Positions 7,408 through 13,876 of a stretch of DNA of 16,222 nucleotides are shown in pieces (the stretch's first letter is position 1; every line of letters starts with the position of its first letter). This stretch comes from an uncultured Ruminococcus sp. GTDB taxonomy: Bacteria; Bacillota; Clostridia; Oscillospirales; Ruminococcaceae. The DNA lies in NCBI GenBank assembly GCA_947167535.1, contig CAMVIL010000007.1, positions 1-16,222 on the forward strand. Direction: 5' to 3'. A program made the position numbers and the translations under genes. The notes under the pieces were generated by a model, which saw nothing but the letters and a program-made list of their open reading frames with translations, made no database searches and was not told where the DNA came from.

Positions 7408-7971
7408 ATGCCCAACATTCTTATAGCAGACGATGAGAAGGAGATCATCAGGCTGCTGAGGATATATCTCGAATCGGACGGCGTGACCGTGTTTGAAGCC
7501 AACGACGGTGCGCAGGCGCTGGATATCCTTGAAAAAGAGGATATCGATCTGGCGCTGGTGGACATTATTGCCGAAAGCTACTGCGACTTTGAAGACAACG
7601 GCATCGAGCTGAATATAGACATCCCAGACGAGGCGATAATGATAAACGCCGACAGGAGCGAGCTGAAGCGGGCGGTGACGAATCTGATAGTCAATGTCTA
7701 CAAGCATAATCCGAGCAATATCAGGGCGAGGATATCTGTTGCCGAGGAGAGCGGCAGAGCCGAGATCAGGGTAGCCGACAGCGGCGACCCGCTTCCCGAA
7801 GGCGTGGACATCTTCGAGCCCTTTGTGACGGAAAACACCGCGAGAACGGTCGGCCGAGGAACGGGTCTGGGGCTGGCGGTGACAAAGCGCGTCATCGAGC
7901 GTCACGGCGGAGAGGTGAAAGTCCGCCCCGCAGCCGACGGCTACACGAAGGAGTTCGTGATAAGGCTGTGA
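7408..7971 (+). CDS. Chimeric response-regulator receiver stub / histidine-kinase ATPase domain
   Basis: A 187-aa in-frame chimera. Residues 1-53 are the first half of a receiver domain: acidic pair D8-D9 and phosphoacceptor D52 in LALVDI. The second half, with the conserved Thr/Ser and Lys, and any DNA-binding domain are missing. From about residue 54 the sequence is the C-terminal HATPase_c domain of a sensor kinase: N-box NLIVNVYKH (92-100), a G1-like box DSGDPLPE (124-131, divergent from DxGxGI) and G2 box GTGLGLAV (151-158). Sensor, membrane and phospho-accepting His (HisKA) parts are absent. Standard two-component signalling is therefore not expected. AAGGGAG lies 7 bases before ATG, next to a small CCC-GAAA-GGG hairpin. 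The gene sits 63 bases after the ATPase gene, last in the operon. It looks like a deletion joining adjacent regulator and kinase genes. Confidence 0.85.
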   Translation: MPNILIADDEKEIIRLLRIYLESDGVTVFEANDGAQALDILEKEDIDLALVDIIAESYCDFEDNGIELNIDIPDEAIMINADRSELKRAVTNLIVNVYKHNPSNIRARISVAEESGRAEIRVADSGDPLPEGVDIFEPFVTENTARTVGRGTGLGLAVTKRVIERHGGEVKVRPAADGYTKEFVIRL

Positions 7972-7991
7972 CCACACAACATAGAACAGAG

Positions 7992-8020
7992 AACCGCTTC
8001 GCAGACCGAGGCGGTTTTTT
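7992..8020 (+). terminator. Terminator of the peptidase/ABC/two-component operon
   Basis: AACCGCTTCG (7992-8001) pairs with CGAGGCGGTT (8007-8016), 10 bp with one G-U and a 5-base loop, and the T-run continues to 8020. It starts 21 bases after the stop codon. Confidence 0.93.
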
Positions 8021-8149
8021 ATATTGCTCCTGCCGGTTTCGGGCGAGGGAAACGTTTGTGTATCCCTACAAAAGAATGCGGCGGGATTTATGCAATCCTA
8101 CAAAGTCCACGGAAAAACCGTCGGGGTGATATTCTTTTTGAAAAAATAG

Positions 8150-8158
8150 TGCTATAAT
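8150..8158 (+). promoter_or_regulatory. Extended -10 promoter of the lipase-like gene
   Basis: TGCTATAAT is an extended -10 (TGnTATAAT), 48 bases before the start codon. No good -35 is found at 16-18 bases, as is usual for extended -10 promoters. TTGAAA at 8138-8143 is too close to be a -35. Confidence 0.7.
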
Positions 8159-8206
8159 AGAGGTGGAAGTTTGACAAGACGCAATAGTCTGAGAGGAGCG
8201 AAGGAT

Positions 8207-10468
8207 ATGAAACTACCGCTGAGGGTTCTGAGTACGGCAGCTGCGGCGGCGCTGCTGATGAGCAGCTTTCCCGTGAATGTGCTCGCCGCCGATGGGGACG
8301 GCATCACGGAGGGCAGGTTTAAGTATATGCCCTCGTCGGAGGACGCCCCCGAGGAGGACAGCTTTTTTTACAGCGACAGCTATTTTGCAGGCTCGCCCGC
8401 CGAAGAGGACCCGCATCTGAGAAGTATGTCAATGGCGCTGGCGATGTCGACCATCGAGGAGCGCGGCTCGTCGTGCGTTTCCGAGCTTTACAGGAGCATA
8501 GGCTTTGAGGACATATCCGTCGGGGACATGAACGACACCCCGACGAAGGACACCATCGGCACGGCGATAGCTCACAAGACCGTCGGCTCGCAGGAGCTTG
8601 TGGCTGTGGCGGTTAGGGGCTCGAAGTATTACAGCGAGTGGGCCGCCAACCTGACAGCTGGAGCCGAAGGCAATATCGATGGCTTTGAAGAGCCTGCCGA
8701 AAAGGTCATGGACAGGATAAGGAAGTATATCAGCGACAACGGGCTTGAAGGTGTAAAGCTATGGATCACGGGATATTCGAGAGGCGGCGGAGTCGCCGAC
8801 CTGACGGGGGCGTACATCACCGCCCACCCCGAGGAATTTCAGACTTCGGCAGAGGATGTTTTTGTCTACACCTTTGAATCTCCGCGAACCTGCGCAGACG
8901 ACACTGTCTATGAAAACATACACAACGTGAGAAACAGGAACGACATAATAAACTATGTCTATCCCGAAAAATGGGGGATACATTCCTGCGGAAAGGACGA
9001 GTGGATCGGCGGGGAAAAGACCTTTGACATCAAGATCTTCGGCTTTGATGAAGGCGGCGCCGCGATCATTGACGACGGCGACACGGTGGGCAGGCAGGAT
9101 TTCCTCGAAGAGTTCATAGACGAGCTGACAAAGGACATCACAAGAGAAAGCTTCTCGGGAGAGCGGGACGATCGCATCGCGGAGCTGATACTTATCTGCA
9201 TGGACAGGACTCCCGAGGAACGTCAGAGGCTTACCGACTACATAAAGGAGAGCTTCTCGGGCGATATCATGGACAAGCTCTCGCCGCTGATGACGGATAT
9301 TTTCACGGTGATGGCGCACAATACCGACGAGGCTTACAGAATGCTGGCTGACGATGTCGAGGCGGCGCTGGCTGAAAAGTACAAAGCCGATCTGCTGGCG
9401 GGAAAGGATATCCCCCTGACCGAAGCAGAGCTTCAGACGGTGCGGGATTCGGTGTATCCTCTGCTGAGGAATGTGGGGCCTTGTCTGGTGAGAGATTTCT
9501 GCCACGTCAAAGGCGTTGACACCGACGAGACTCTGCCCGATGGCTATTACGATCCATTTGACCCGAGGGCGGCAGAACCCGACGAGACTCTAAACGCCGC
9601 GGAAGCCTTTGTCAAAGACAGCAGTCTGGGAGACGGCATATACTCCCGCAGTCAGCCGCTTTACTATTTCGCCACGCTGGCTAAGTGTTCCGATGAGATA
9701 GTGTGGGAGCACACCGCTCAGTGCGTATGGGAGCTGGTGAAGGCCGAGGACAGCTATTACGACGAGCCGGAGCCTCAGAGAGGCAGGGCGGAATACTTCG
9801 GCCGTGTGATCGACGAGGAGACCCTCTACGACGATCAGGCACTCAGGGACATCGGTTTTAACGACACGGATATCGAGTATCTGAAAAACGGGCTGGACGT
9901 TTCCTACCGCATAGAGTATGATCTCTCGGAAGCCGTACCCTACGAGAACGCTTCTGGCGACAGCAAAAAGAAGCTGGACGAATATCTCAAGGAGAATCCG
10001 ATGAAGCTTCATTACAGCTTTGTCACCGGATTCTACCCCGCAAGGCAGAGGGGCAGCGAAGAACCCGAGAAGCTTTCCGGCATTACCGACGTCAAGGGGC
10101 AGTTCGGGATAGCTTCCGCCGATTTTGGCAGCGGTGAGAAAGTGCTGGAGAACGGCAGTCTGAGGTTTGTCTATCTCGGCGGAGACAAGGCGGCGGAGAC
10201 TGAGATCAAGCCGATATCCGACACGGGAGACAGCATACGCTTCGAGTTCGTTTTTCTCGGCACGGGCGACTATGCTATGCTGTACGAGCAAAAAAGCGAT
10301 TCCTCCGACAGCAGCTCGGGCGGTTCGGGCAGTTCGTCTTCGGGCGCTGCACCGAGAGGCGGAGACGAGAACCCAGCCACGGGAGCAGGCGCTTCCGCAG
10401 CGGCTGTGATACTCTCGGCGGCTGCCGTGATGGCGGTCAGAAGGAAGCAGTCGGGTCAGCGCCGATAA
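8207..10468 (+). CDS. Secreted, wall-anchored lipase-like alpha/beta-hydrolase
   Basis: A 753-aa surface protein. A signal peptide (MKLPLRVLSTAAAAALLMSS..., cut near LAA28) is followed by an alpha/beta-hydrolase region of the class 3 lipase/DUF2974 kind. The nucleophile elbow is G-Y-S191-R-G, the likely acid is D246 in NRNDIINYVYP, and H259 in WGIHSCG is a candidate base. The long middle part (about 270-695) is acidic and I do not recognise it. A Ser/Gly linker (about 697-720) leads to a sorting-signal-like tail: NPATG (722-726), a hydrophobic stretch and a basic end RRKQSGQRR. It is probably linked to peptidoglycan by a sortase, although no sortase is in the window. The start is chosen by GAGGAG, 8-10 bases upstream of ATG 8207. 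It is monocistronic, between its own promoter and terminator. Substrate unknown; an esterase or peptidase with the same fold is possible. Confidence 0.7.
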   Translation: MKLPLRVLSTAAAAALLMSSFPVNVLAADGDGITEGRFKYMPSSEDAPEEDSFFYSDSYFAGSPAEEDPHLRSMSMALAMSTIEERGSSCVSELYRSIGFEDISVGDMNDTPTKDTIGTAIAHKTVGSQELVAVAVRGSKYYSEWAANLTAGAEGNIDGFEEPAEKVMDRIRKYISDNGLEGVKLWITGYSRGGGVADLTGAYITAHPEEFQTSAEDVFVYTFESPRTCADDTVYENIHNVRNRNDIINYVYPEKWGIHSCGKDEWIGGEKTFDIKIFGFDEGGAAIIDDGDTVGRQDFLEEFIDELTKDITRESFSGERDDRIAELILICMDRTPEERQRLTDYIKESFSGDIMDKLSPLMTDIFTVMAHNTDEAYRMLADDVEAALAEKYKADLLAGKDIPLTEAELQTVRDSVYPLLRNVGPCLVRDFCHVKGVDTDETLPDGYYDPFDPRAAEPDETLNAAEAFVKDSSLGDGIYSRSQPLYYFATLAKCSDEIVWEHTAQCVWELVKAEDSYYDEPEPQRGRAEYFGRVIDEETLYDDQALRDIGFNDTDIEYLKNGLDVSYRIEYDLSEAVPYENASGDSKKKLDEYLKENPMKLHYSFVTGFYPARQRGSEEPEKLSGITDVKGQFGIASADFGSGEKVLENGSLRFVYLGGDKAAETEIKPISDTGDSIRFEFVFLGTGDYAMLYEQKSDSSDSSSGGSGSSSSGAAPRGGDENPATGAGASAAAVILSAAAVMAVRRKQSGQRR

Positions 10469-10475
10469 GACAAGC

Positions 10476-10514
10476 AAAAAAGCACAGTCTGTGAAAAATA
10501 CAGGCTGTGCTTTT
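10476..10514. terminator. Bidirectional terminator between the lipase-like and HD-domain genes
   Basis: AGCACAGTCTGT (10481-10492) pairs with ACAGGCTGTGCT (10500-10511). An A-run lies on the left (10476-10481) and a T-run on the right (10511-10514), so it can serve both convergent genes. Confidence 0.9.
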
Positions 10515-10525
10515 GATATTTTCGG

Positions 10526-11008
10526 TCAATGCCGTGATCTTTTGCCGCGGGTCATGAATGTCTCCCTCAGCGAGACTATCTTGTCGGCAGTACAGACTAT
10601 CCACGCCTCGCGGCTTCGCGGCAGGCGCGTGATGTTCAGCGGCCACATATGGGAATGGATCACATGAAGTGTGCGGTCGTCCAGCTTGAAGTGGAGACGC
10701 GCGTTCCGTGCCGCCTCTGCGGCGTGGGTGTAGCCGTGTGTCTTCTGTCCGGGGCGGGTCTTGTCGTGCCAGTCGTAGAGGAAGTAGTCGTGCAGCATGG
10801 CGCCCGTGATGAGCACCTTCTTATCCGAGTGCAGGTGCAGCCGTCTGTCTATCCCGAGGCTCAGCTTGGTCACCGCCTTGCAGTGGTCGAATGTGGACAC
10901 GGTGCCGTGCTGGGTGAATGACTTCATCTTCCTGACCCTGTGGTCTTTTGTGAGCCCGCCGAATACTCTTGCCGCGTTACGGTCGGGAAAGAGCCTGATG
11001 CTTTTCAT
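10526..11008 (-). CDS. HD-domain metal-dependent phosphohydrolase
   Basis: A 160-aa soluble protein with the HD superfamily metal-binding pattern: H42 in FDHCKAV, the HD pair H73-D74 in GAMLHDYFLYDW, conserved His residues at about 118/120, and D142 in CTADKIVS. HD proteins hydrolyse phosphate esters of nucleotides or related compounds; nothing here tells the substrate. Length is typical of small stand-alone HD hydrolases of Clostridia. It is the last gene of a minus-strand operon, beginning 6 bases after the stop of the 54-aa basic protein. It has only a weak ribosome binding site (GAAGTGAT region), which suggests translational coupling. It ends at a bidirectional terminator. Confidence 0.85.
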   Translation of the reverse strand: MKSIRLFPDRNAARVFGGLTKDHRVRKMKSFTQHGTVSTFDHCKAVTKLSLGIDRRLHLHSDKKVLITGAMLHDYFLYDWHDKTRPGQKTHGYTHAAEAARNARLHFKLDDRTLHVIHSHMWPLNITRLPRSREAWIVCTADKIVSLRETFMTRGKRSRH

Positions 11009-11014
11009 GGTGTA

Positions 11015-11179
11015 TCACTTCTTGATCTTTTTGATCTTCCTGATCCTTGCCTTTTTGTTTGCGTTCTTTTTCGCGCCGTCTAGGGTATCGCATATCTCGA
11101 ATACAAGCTCGATGACGTCGCCGACAAGACCTGCGGTCCTGCCGATTATCCTTGCGGCTTTGCCGATGATCCGTCTCAT
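11015..11179 (-). CDS. Small basic protein of unknown function (54 aa)
   Basis: A 54-residue product: an N-terminal amphipathic or weakly hydrophobic stretch (MRRIIGKAARIIGRTAGLVG then DVIELVFEICDTL) and a very basic tail (NKKARIRKIKKIKK). No family is recognised. The start at 11179 is preferred over an upstream ATG at 11260 because GAGG lies 9 bases before it and because the start falls 4 bases after the stop of the DUF1836 gene, a typical coupled junction; the longer frame would overlap DUF1836 by about 75 bases. The tail could bind nucleic acid or an acidic membrane surface; this is inference. It sits between the DUF1836 regulator and the HD hydrolase. Confidence 0.65.
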   Translation of the reverse strand: MRRIIGKAARIIGRTAGLVGDVIELVFEICDTLDGAKKNANKKARIRKIKKIKK

Positions 11180-11183
11180 AGCC

Positions 11184-11786
11184 TTAGTCCTCGGTAACGT
11201 GACCTGCGATGCCGACCTCGTCTGCGTAGAACTCCAGCTCGTCGAACTCGCTCTCGGCAAGCTGGCGGAAGTATCCCGAGATAGCGCTCTGCACCATTAT
11301 CAGCACAACGTTTTCCAGCACGTTGCGTTCGCGGTTGGAGAGCCCCTCGTCGGGGAGGTGGGCGTTGACCCTGTCGCGTATCTCGTCACCCGACCAGAGT
11401 CTGCCGTTTTCCGCCTCGTATATGACCGTGCAGAGCAGATTGTAGAGCTCGGTATCGTGCAGGATATCGTCGTCCATGCGGATAACGTCGCCGTTGACTA
11501 TCATCATCAGCTTGGTGATATCATCGAGTCTAAGGGTGCCGCGCATGATGTTTATCAGCAGAATCCTCACCACCGAGCGCTCGCCGTACTTTTTATTGAC
11601 GCTGGGCGTCACCCAGCCTCGCTTTATCCAGTTCTGTATGGTGGTGCCTTCGAGCCCTGTTATCTGTGAAAGCTGCGACAGCGAGACCCCGCCCGTCGCG
11701 GTGATTATCGGCGATATCAGCGCGTATGTATCGTTTCCCGCGCGGTGGTCAAAGGGTATAGCCGTACCCGGAAGATATGGCAGCAT
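11184..11786 (-). CDS. DUF1836 family protein (putative HTH regulator)
   Basis: A 200-aa protein recognised by the DUF1836 core: GLEGTTIQNWIKRGWVTPSV, then KKYGERSVVRILLINIMRGTLRLDDI, then IVNGDVIRMDDDILHDTELYNLL. The N-terminal part resembles a MerR-like winged helix-turn-helix (IQNWIKRGWV), so DNA binding is likely, but family members have no firmly assigned target. Length is usual for the family. GGAGG (11796-11800) lies 9 bases before the ATG. It is the first gene of a three-gene operon with a consensus promoter just upstream. Confidence 0.88.
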   Translation of the reverse strand: MLPYLPGTAIPFDHRAGNDTYALISPIITATGGVSLSQLSQITGLEGTTIQNWIKRGWVTPSVNKKYGERSVVRILLINIMRGTLRLDDITKLMMIVNGDVIRMDDDILHDTELYNLLCTVIYEAENGRLWSGDEIRDRVNAHLPDEGLSNRERNVLENVVLIMVQSAISGYFRQLAESEFDELEFYADEVGIAGHVTED

Positions 11787-11840
11787 AGGTTATTTCCTCC
11801 ATGTGATAAGTTTTTGTCTCCTTTTGACAGGTTCACTAGT

Positions 11841-11869
11841 ATTATATCACAGGTTACCGGCGACGTCAA
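11841..11869 (-). promoter_or_regulatory. SigA promoter of the DUF1836 operon
   Basis: Minus strand: TTGACG (11864-11869), 17-base spacer, TATAAT (11841-11846), with TGTGA before the -10 (extended -10). Confidence 0.88.
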
Positions 11870-11901
11870 GCTTTTTCTTTCTGAGGTAGGTGGGTGCGGG
11901 G

Positions 11902-12612
11902 TTACAGTCTCCCCGAGTCAATATGATAATCATTCAGCCCGCTGAACAGCGCGAATGCCATCTGACGGCGGTAGCCCTCCTGCTCCAGCTTCGCAGCTTC
12001 CTCGGGATTCGATATGAACCCGCACTCCGCCATCACCGCAGGATTCTTGCAGTTGCAGAGCAGATACAGCTCGTCGTCCATTGCTTTCGTTTCGCGGTCG
12101 TTGTCGGGCTGGAGATCGCCGCGTATCCTCGCCCGCAGACACTCCGCCAGCCGTCCGCCCTCGGGGTTCTCCTTGTGATAGAACATCTGCGCACCGCTGT
12201 ACTTGGGGTCGGTGAAGCGGTTCTGGTGTATGGATATGCAGACCGCGTCCTCGGTGTTGAACAGCTCAAGCCTGTTCTCCATGTCCGAGAGTTTCTGCTT
12301 ACGAAGCCCCTCTGTGCCGCTGTCGTAGATGGAAATGTCCTCGGTGCGGGTCATGACAGTATTATACCCGCAGAGCCTGAGCATATCCGAAAGCTTCAGC
12401 GCCATGTCGAGATTCAGACCTTTTTCGGGAGTGCCGTCCACCGACACTCCGCCGCCGTCCTCGCCGCCGTGACCCGCGTCGATGACCACTATGGGTCTGT
12501 CTGTGTTTTTCGTTACAGGTGCCGATGTTTTTATGGCACTCTCATTCACCGCCGAGCAGGAGCAGAGCGCTGCCGCCGCGACTGCTGCCGCTGTTATTAT
12601 CGTCTTACGCAT
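11902..12612 (-). CDS. N-acetylmuramoyl-L-alanine amidase (Amidase_3), probable lipoprotein
   Basis: Predicted to cleave the amide bond between N-acetylmuramic acid and L-Ala in peptidoglycan, outside the membrane. The 236-aa protein has an N-terminal signal with a lipobox-like LCSC (Cys19). A single Amidase_3 domain follows. Zinc ligands are H48 (DAGHGGEDGG), E63 (PEKGLNLD) and H129 (SIHQN), with catalytic E196 (MAECGFISNP). Length and the absence of a wall-binding domain resemble CwlD-type amidases, but a sporulation role cannot be shown here. AGGAGG lies 8 bases before the ATG. No strong promoter is obvious in the gap to Rex. A 5-bp GC hairpin overlaps the stop codon without a T-run, so no good terminator is seen. 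Confidence 0.93.
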   Translation of the reverse strand: MRKTIITAAAVAAAALCSCSAVNESAIKTSAPVTKNTDRPIVVIDAGHGGEDGGGVSVDGTPEKGLNLDMALKLSDMLRLCGYNTVMTRTEDISIYDSGTEGLRKQKLSDMENRLELFNTEDAVCISIHQNRFTDPKYSGAQMFYHKENPEGGRLAECLRARIRGDLQPDNDRETKAMDDELYLLCNCKNPAVMAECGFISNPEEAAKLEQEGYRRQMAFALFSGLNDYHIDSGRL

Positions 12613-12674
12613 AATGCATACCTCCTATGAAATGTACAGGCTTATTTCCATATCAAATCATATGAGGCAGCGGC

Positions 12675-12711
12675 ATAAAATATACAAGGCGCCAACAGTA
12701 CGCAGGCGCCT
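12675..12711 (-). terminator. Terminator of the rex operon
   Basis: A perfect 7-bp stem, AGGCGCC (12687-12693) with GGCGCCT (12705-12711), has an 11-base loop. On the minus strand it is followed by a T-rich tail (TTGTATATTTTA), about 20 bases after the rex stop. Confidence 0.8.
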
Positions 12712-12729
12712 CAAAAGTTATGTTTATTC

Positions 12730-13395
12730 TTATTTGTCGTCGTCGATGTCGGCAGGCGGCAGCAGCACGTTCATGCCGTAGGTCAGCGTCATAAGGCTGT
12801 CGCCCAGGTGGACGTTTTCCACCAGAATATCGTCGTAGCCGATGGAGAGGTCGTAGTGCGAGAAATTCCAGAACGCCTTGACGCCCATCTGCACGAGGGT
12901 GTCGGCTATCTGCTGAGTCTCAGCCTTGGGGATACAGAGCACTGCCATGACGGGATGACGTTCCTTGCAGAACTGTTCCAGCTCGTCGATATGCCGCACG
13001 CTGAGACCGTCGCCCACCGAAGTGCCGATTATCGAGTCGTTCTTATCGAATATCCCCACCAGCTCGCAGCCGCGGGTATCGAAGTGTATGTGCGTGGTGA
13101 TCGCTCTTCCGAGGTTGCCCGCGCCGATGATGATGGTGCTGAACTTTCTGTCAACGCCGAGTATCTTGCCTATCTCCTCACGCAGTTCGTCAACATGATA
13201 GCCGTAGCCCTGCTGACCGAAACCGCCGAAGCAGTTAAGATCCTGCCGTATCTGCGAAGCAGTAAGCTGCATCCTGCGGGACAGTTCCCCCGATGAGATG
13301 CGTTCGACGCCTTGTTTTTTAAGTTCTCCCAGAAATCTGTAATATCTCGGAAGGCGCTTTACAACAGCCGCCGAGATAGCTCCTTTTTTCGCCAT
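12730..13395 (-). CDS. rex: Redox-sensing transcriptional repressor Rex
   Basis: Senses the NADH/NAD+ ratio and represses fermentation and redox genes when NADH is low. The 221-aa protein is full length. The N-terminal winged helix has the signature RLPRYYRFLGEL (14-25), RISSGEL and ASQIRQDLNCFGGFGQQGYGY. The Rossmann domain has the NAD-binding loop G91-A-G-N-L-G96. The C-terminal part follows the family to LTYGMNVLLP. It starts 20 bases after the stop of the 66-aa coiled-coil gene and has only a weak ribosome binding site (GGGG at -14), suggesting coupling with that gene. No complete Rex operator (TTGTTAA-N4-TTAACAA type) was found in the window, so autoregulation is not supported. Confidence 0.96.
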   Translation of the reverse strand: MAKKGAISAAVVKRLPRYYRFLGELKKQGVERISSGELSRRMQLTASQIRQDLNCFGGFGQQGYGYHVDELREEIGKILGVDRKFSTIIIGAGNLGRAITTHIHFDTRGCELVGIFDKNDSIIGTSVGDGLSVRHIDELEQFCKERHPVMAVLCIPKAETQQIADTLVQMGVKAFWNFSHYDLSIGYDDILVENVHLGDSLMTLTYGMNVLLPPADIDDDK

Positions 13396-13415
13396 ATAGT
13401 CTGCACGCCCCGTGA

Positions 13416-13616
13416 TTACTTGAAAGCCTTCTCCAGCTCTTTTGCAAGATTCTCGAGGTCTTTCTTTGTGTTGTTAACGATCTTCTCTGCCTCCGAGCCC
13501 TTGTACTTTGTCTTGGCCTTTTCGACCTCTGGCTCGATAGTCTTTTCTGCTTTCTGCATAAGCTTGTCTATCTCTGTGCCTATCTTTTCAAGCTCTTTCA
13601 TTATCTCATCTATCAT
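13416..13616 (-). CDS. Small charged coiled-coil protein (66 aa), unknown function
   Basis: A 66-residue protein, almost entirely Lys/Glu-rich helix (MIDEIMKELEKIGTEIDKLM... to ENLAKELEKAFK) with heptad-like hydrophobic spacing. There is no signal peptide or membrane segment. The start at 13616 is chosen because AGGAGG lies 9 bases upstream; an ATG at 13676 has no such site. It is the first gene of an operon with rex, transcribed from a consensus promoter about 80 bases upstream. I recognise no family. A structural or partner-binding role is all that can be said. Confidence 0.75.
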   Translation of the reverse strand: MIDEIMKELEKIGTEIDKLMQKAEKTIEPEVEKAKTKYKGSEAEKIVNNTKKDLENLAKELEKAFK

Positions 13617-13695
13617 TTTGAGTGTCCTCCTTCTGTAGTGTAGAGCGGCGTTTTTCGCTTTCGCAAAGGCTTGCAAAGCAAGACTTTCCGTTTTT

Positions 13696-13724
13696 ATTAT
13701 ATCACAATTTTTTTCTCATTTCAA
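13696..13724 (-). promoter_or_regulatory. SigA promoter of the coiled-coil/rex operon
   Basis: Minus strand: TTGAAA (13719-13724), 17-base spacer, TATAAT (13696-13701) preceded by TTGTGA (extended -10). The ~75-base leader contains small hairpins such as CTTGC-TTT-GCAAG. Confidence 0.87.
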
Positions 13725-13811
13725 TAGCTTAAAAAAATTTCACATCAATTTCAACGTGTATCAACATGGCGGCGGGATCCGCCGTCTTGACTGCTTTTGG
13801 GGTTTCCGTCA

Positions 13812-13840
13812 TTGACTTTTTCGGGGCTCTGTGCTATAAT
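13812..13840 (+). promoter_or_regulatory. SigA promoter of the MBOAT operon
   Basis: TTGACT (13812-13817), 17-base spacer, TATAAT (13835-13840), with TGTGC before the -10. The predicted transcript starts near 13847, which rules out any start codon upstream of it. Confidence 0.9.
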
Positions 13841-13860
13841 TGGAAGGTACTATTATTCCG

Positions 13861-13867
13861 AAAGGAG
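13861..13867 (+). promoter_or_regulatory. Ribosome binding site selecting a TTG start for the MBOAT gene
   Basis: AAAGGAG directly abuts ATG 13868 (no spacing), but lies 9 bases before in-frame TTG 13877 and 24 bases before ATG 13892. TTG at 13877 is the best-placed start. Confidence 0.65.
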
Positions 13868-13876
13868 ATGCAGCTG

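Noticed and set aside
13471..13478. Rex-operator-like half site TTGTTAAC upstream of rex
   Set aside because: The second inverted half is missing and the site lies inside the coding region of the 66-aa protein.
13766..13876. N-terminal extension of the MBOAT gene from ATG 13766
   Set aside because: A consensus promoter lies inside this stretch and a good ribosome binding site precedes TTG 13877. The extra residues do not resemble the MBOAT N-terminus.
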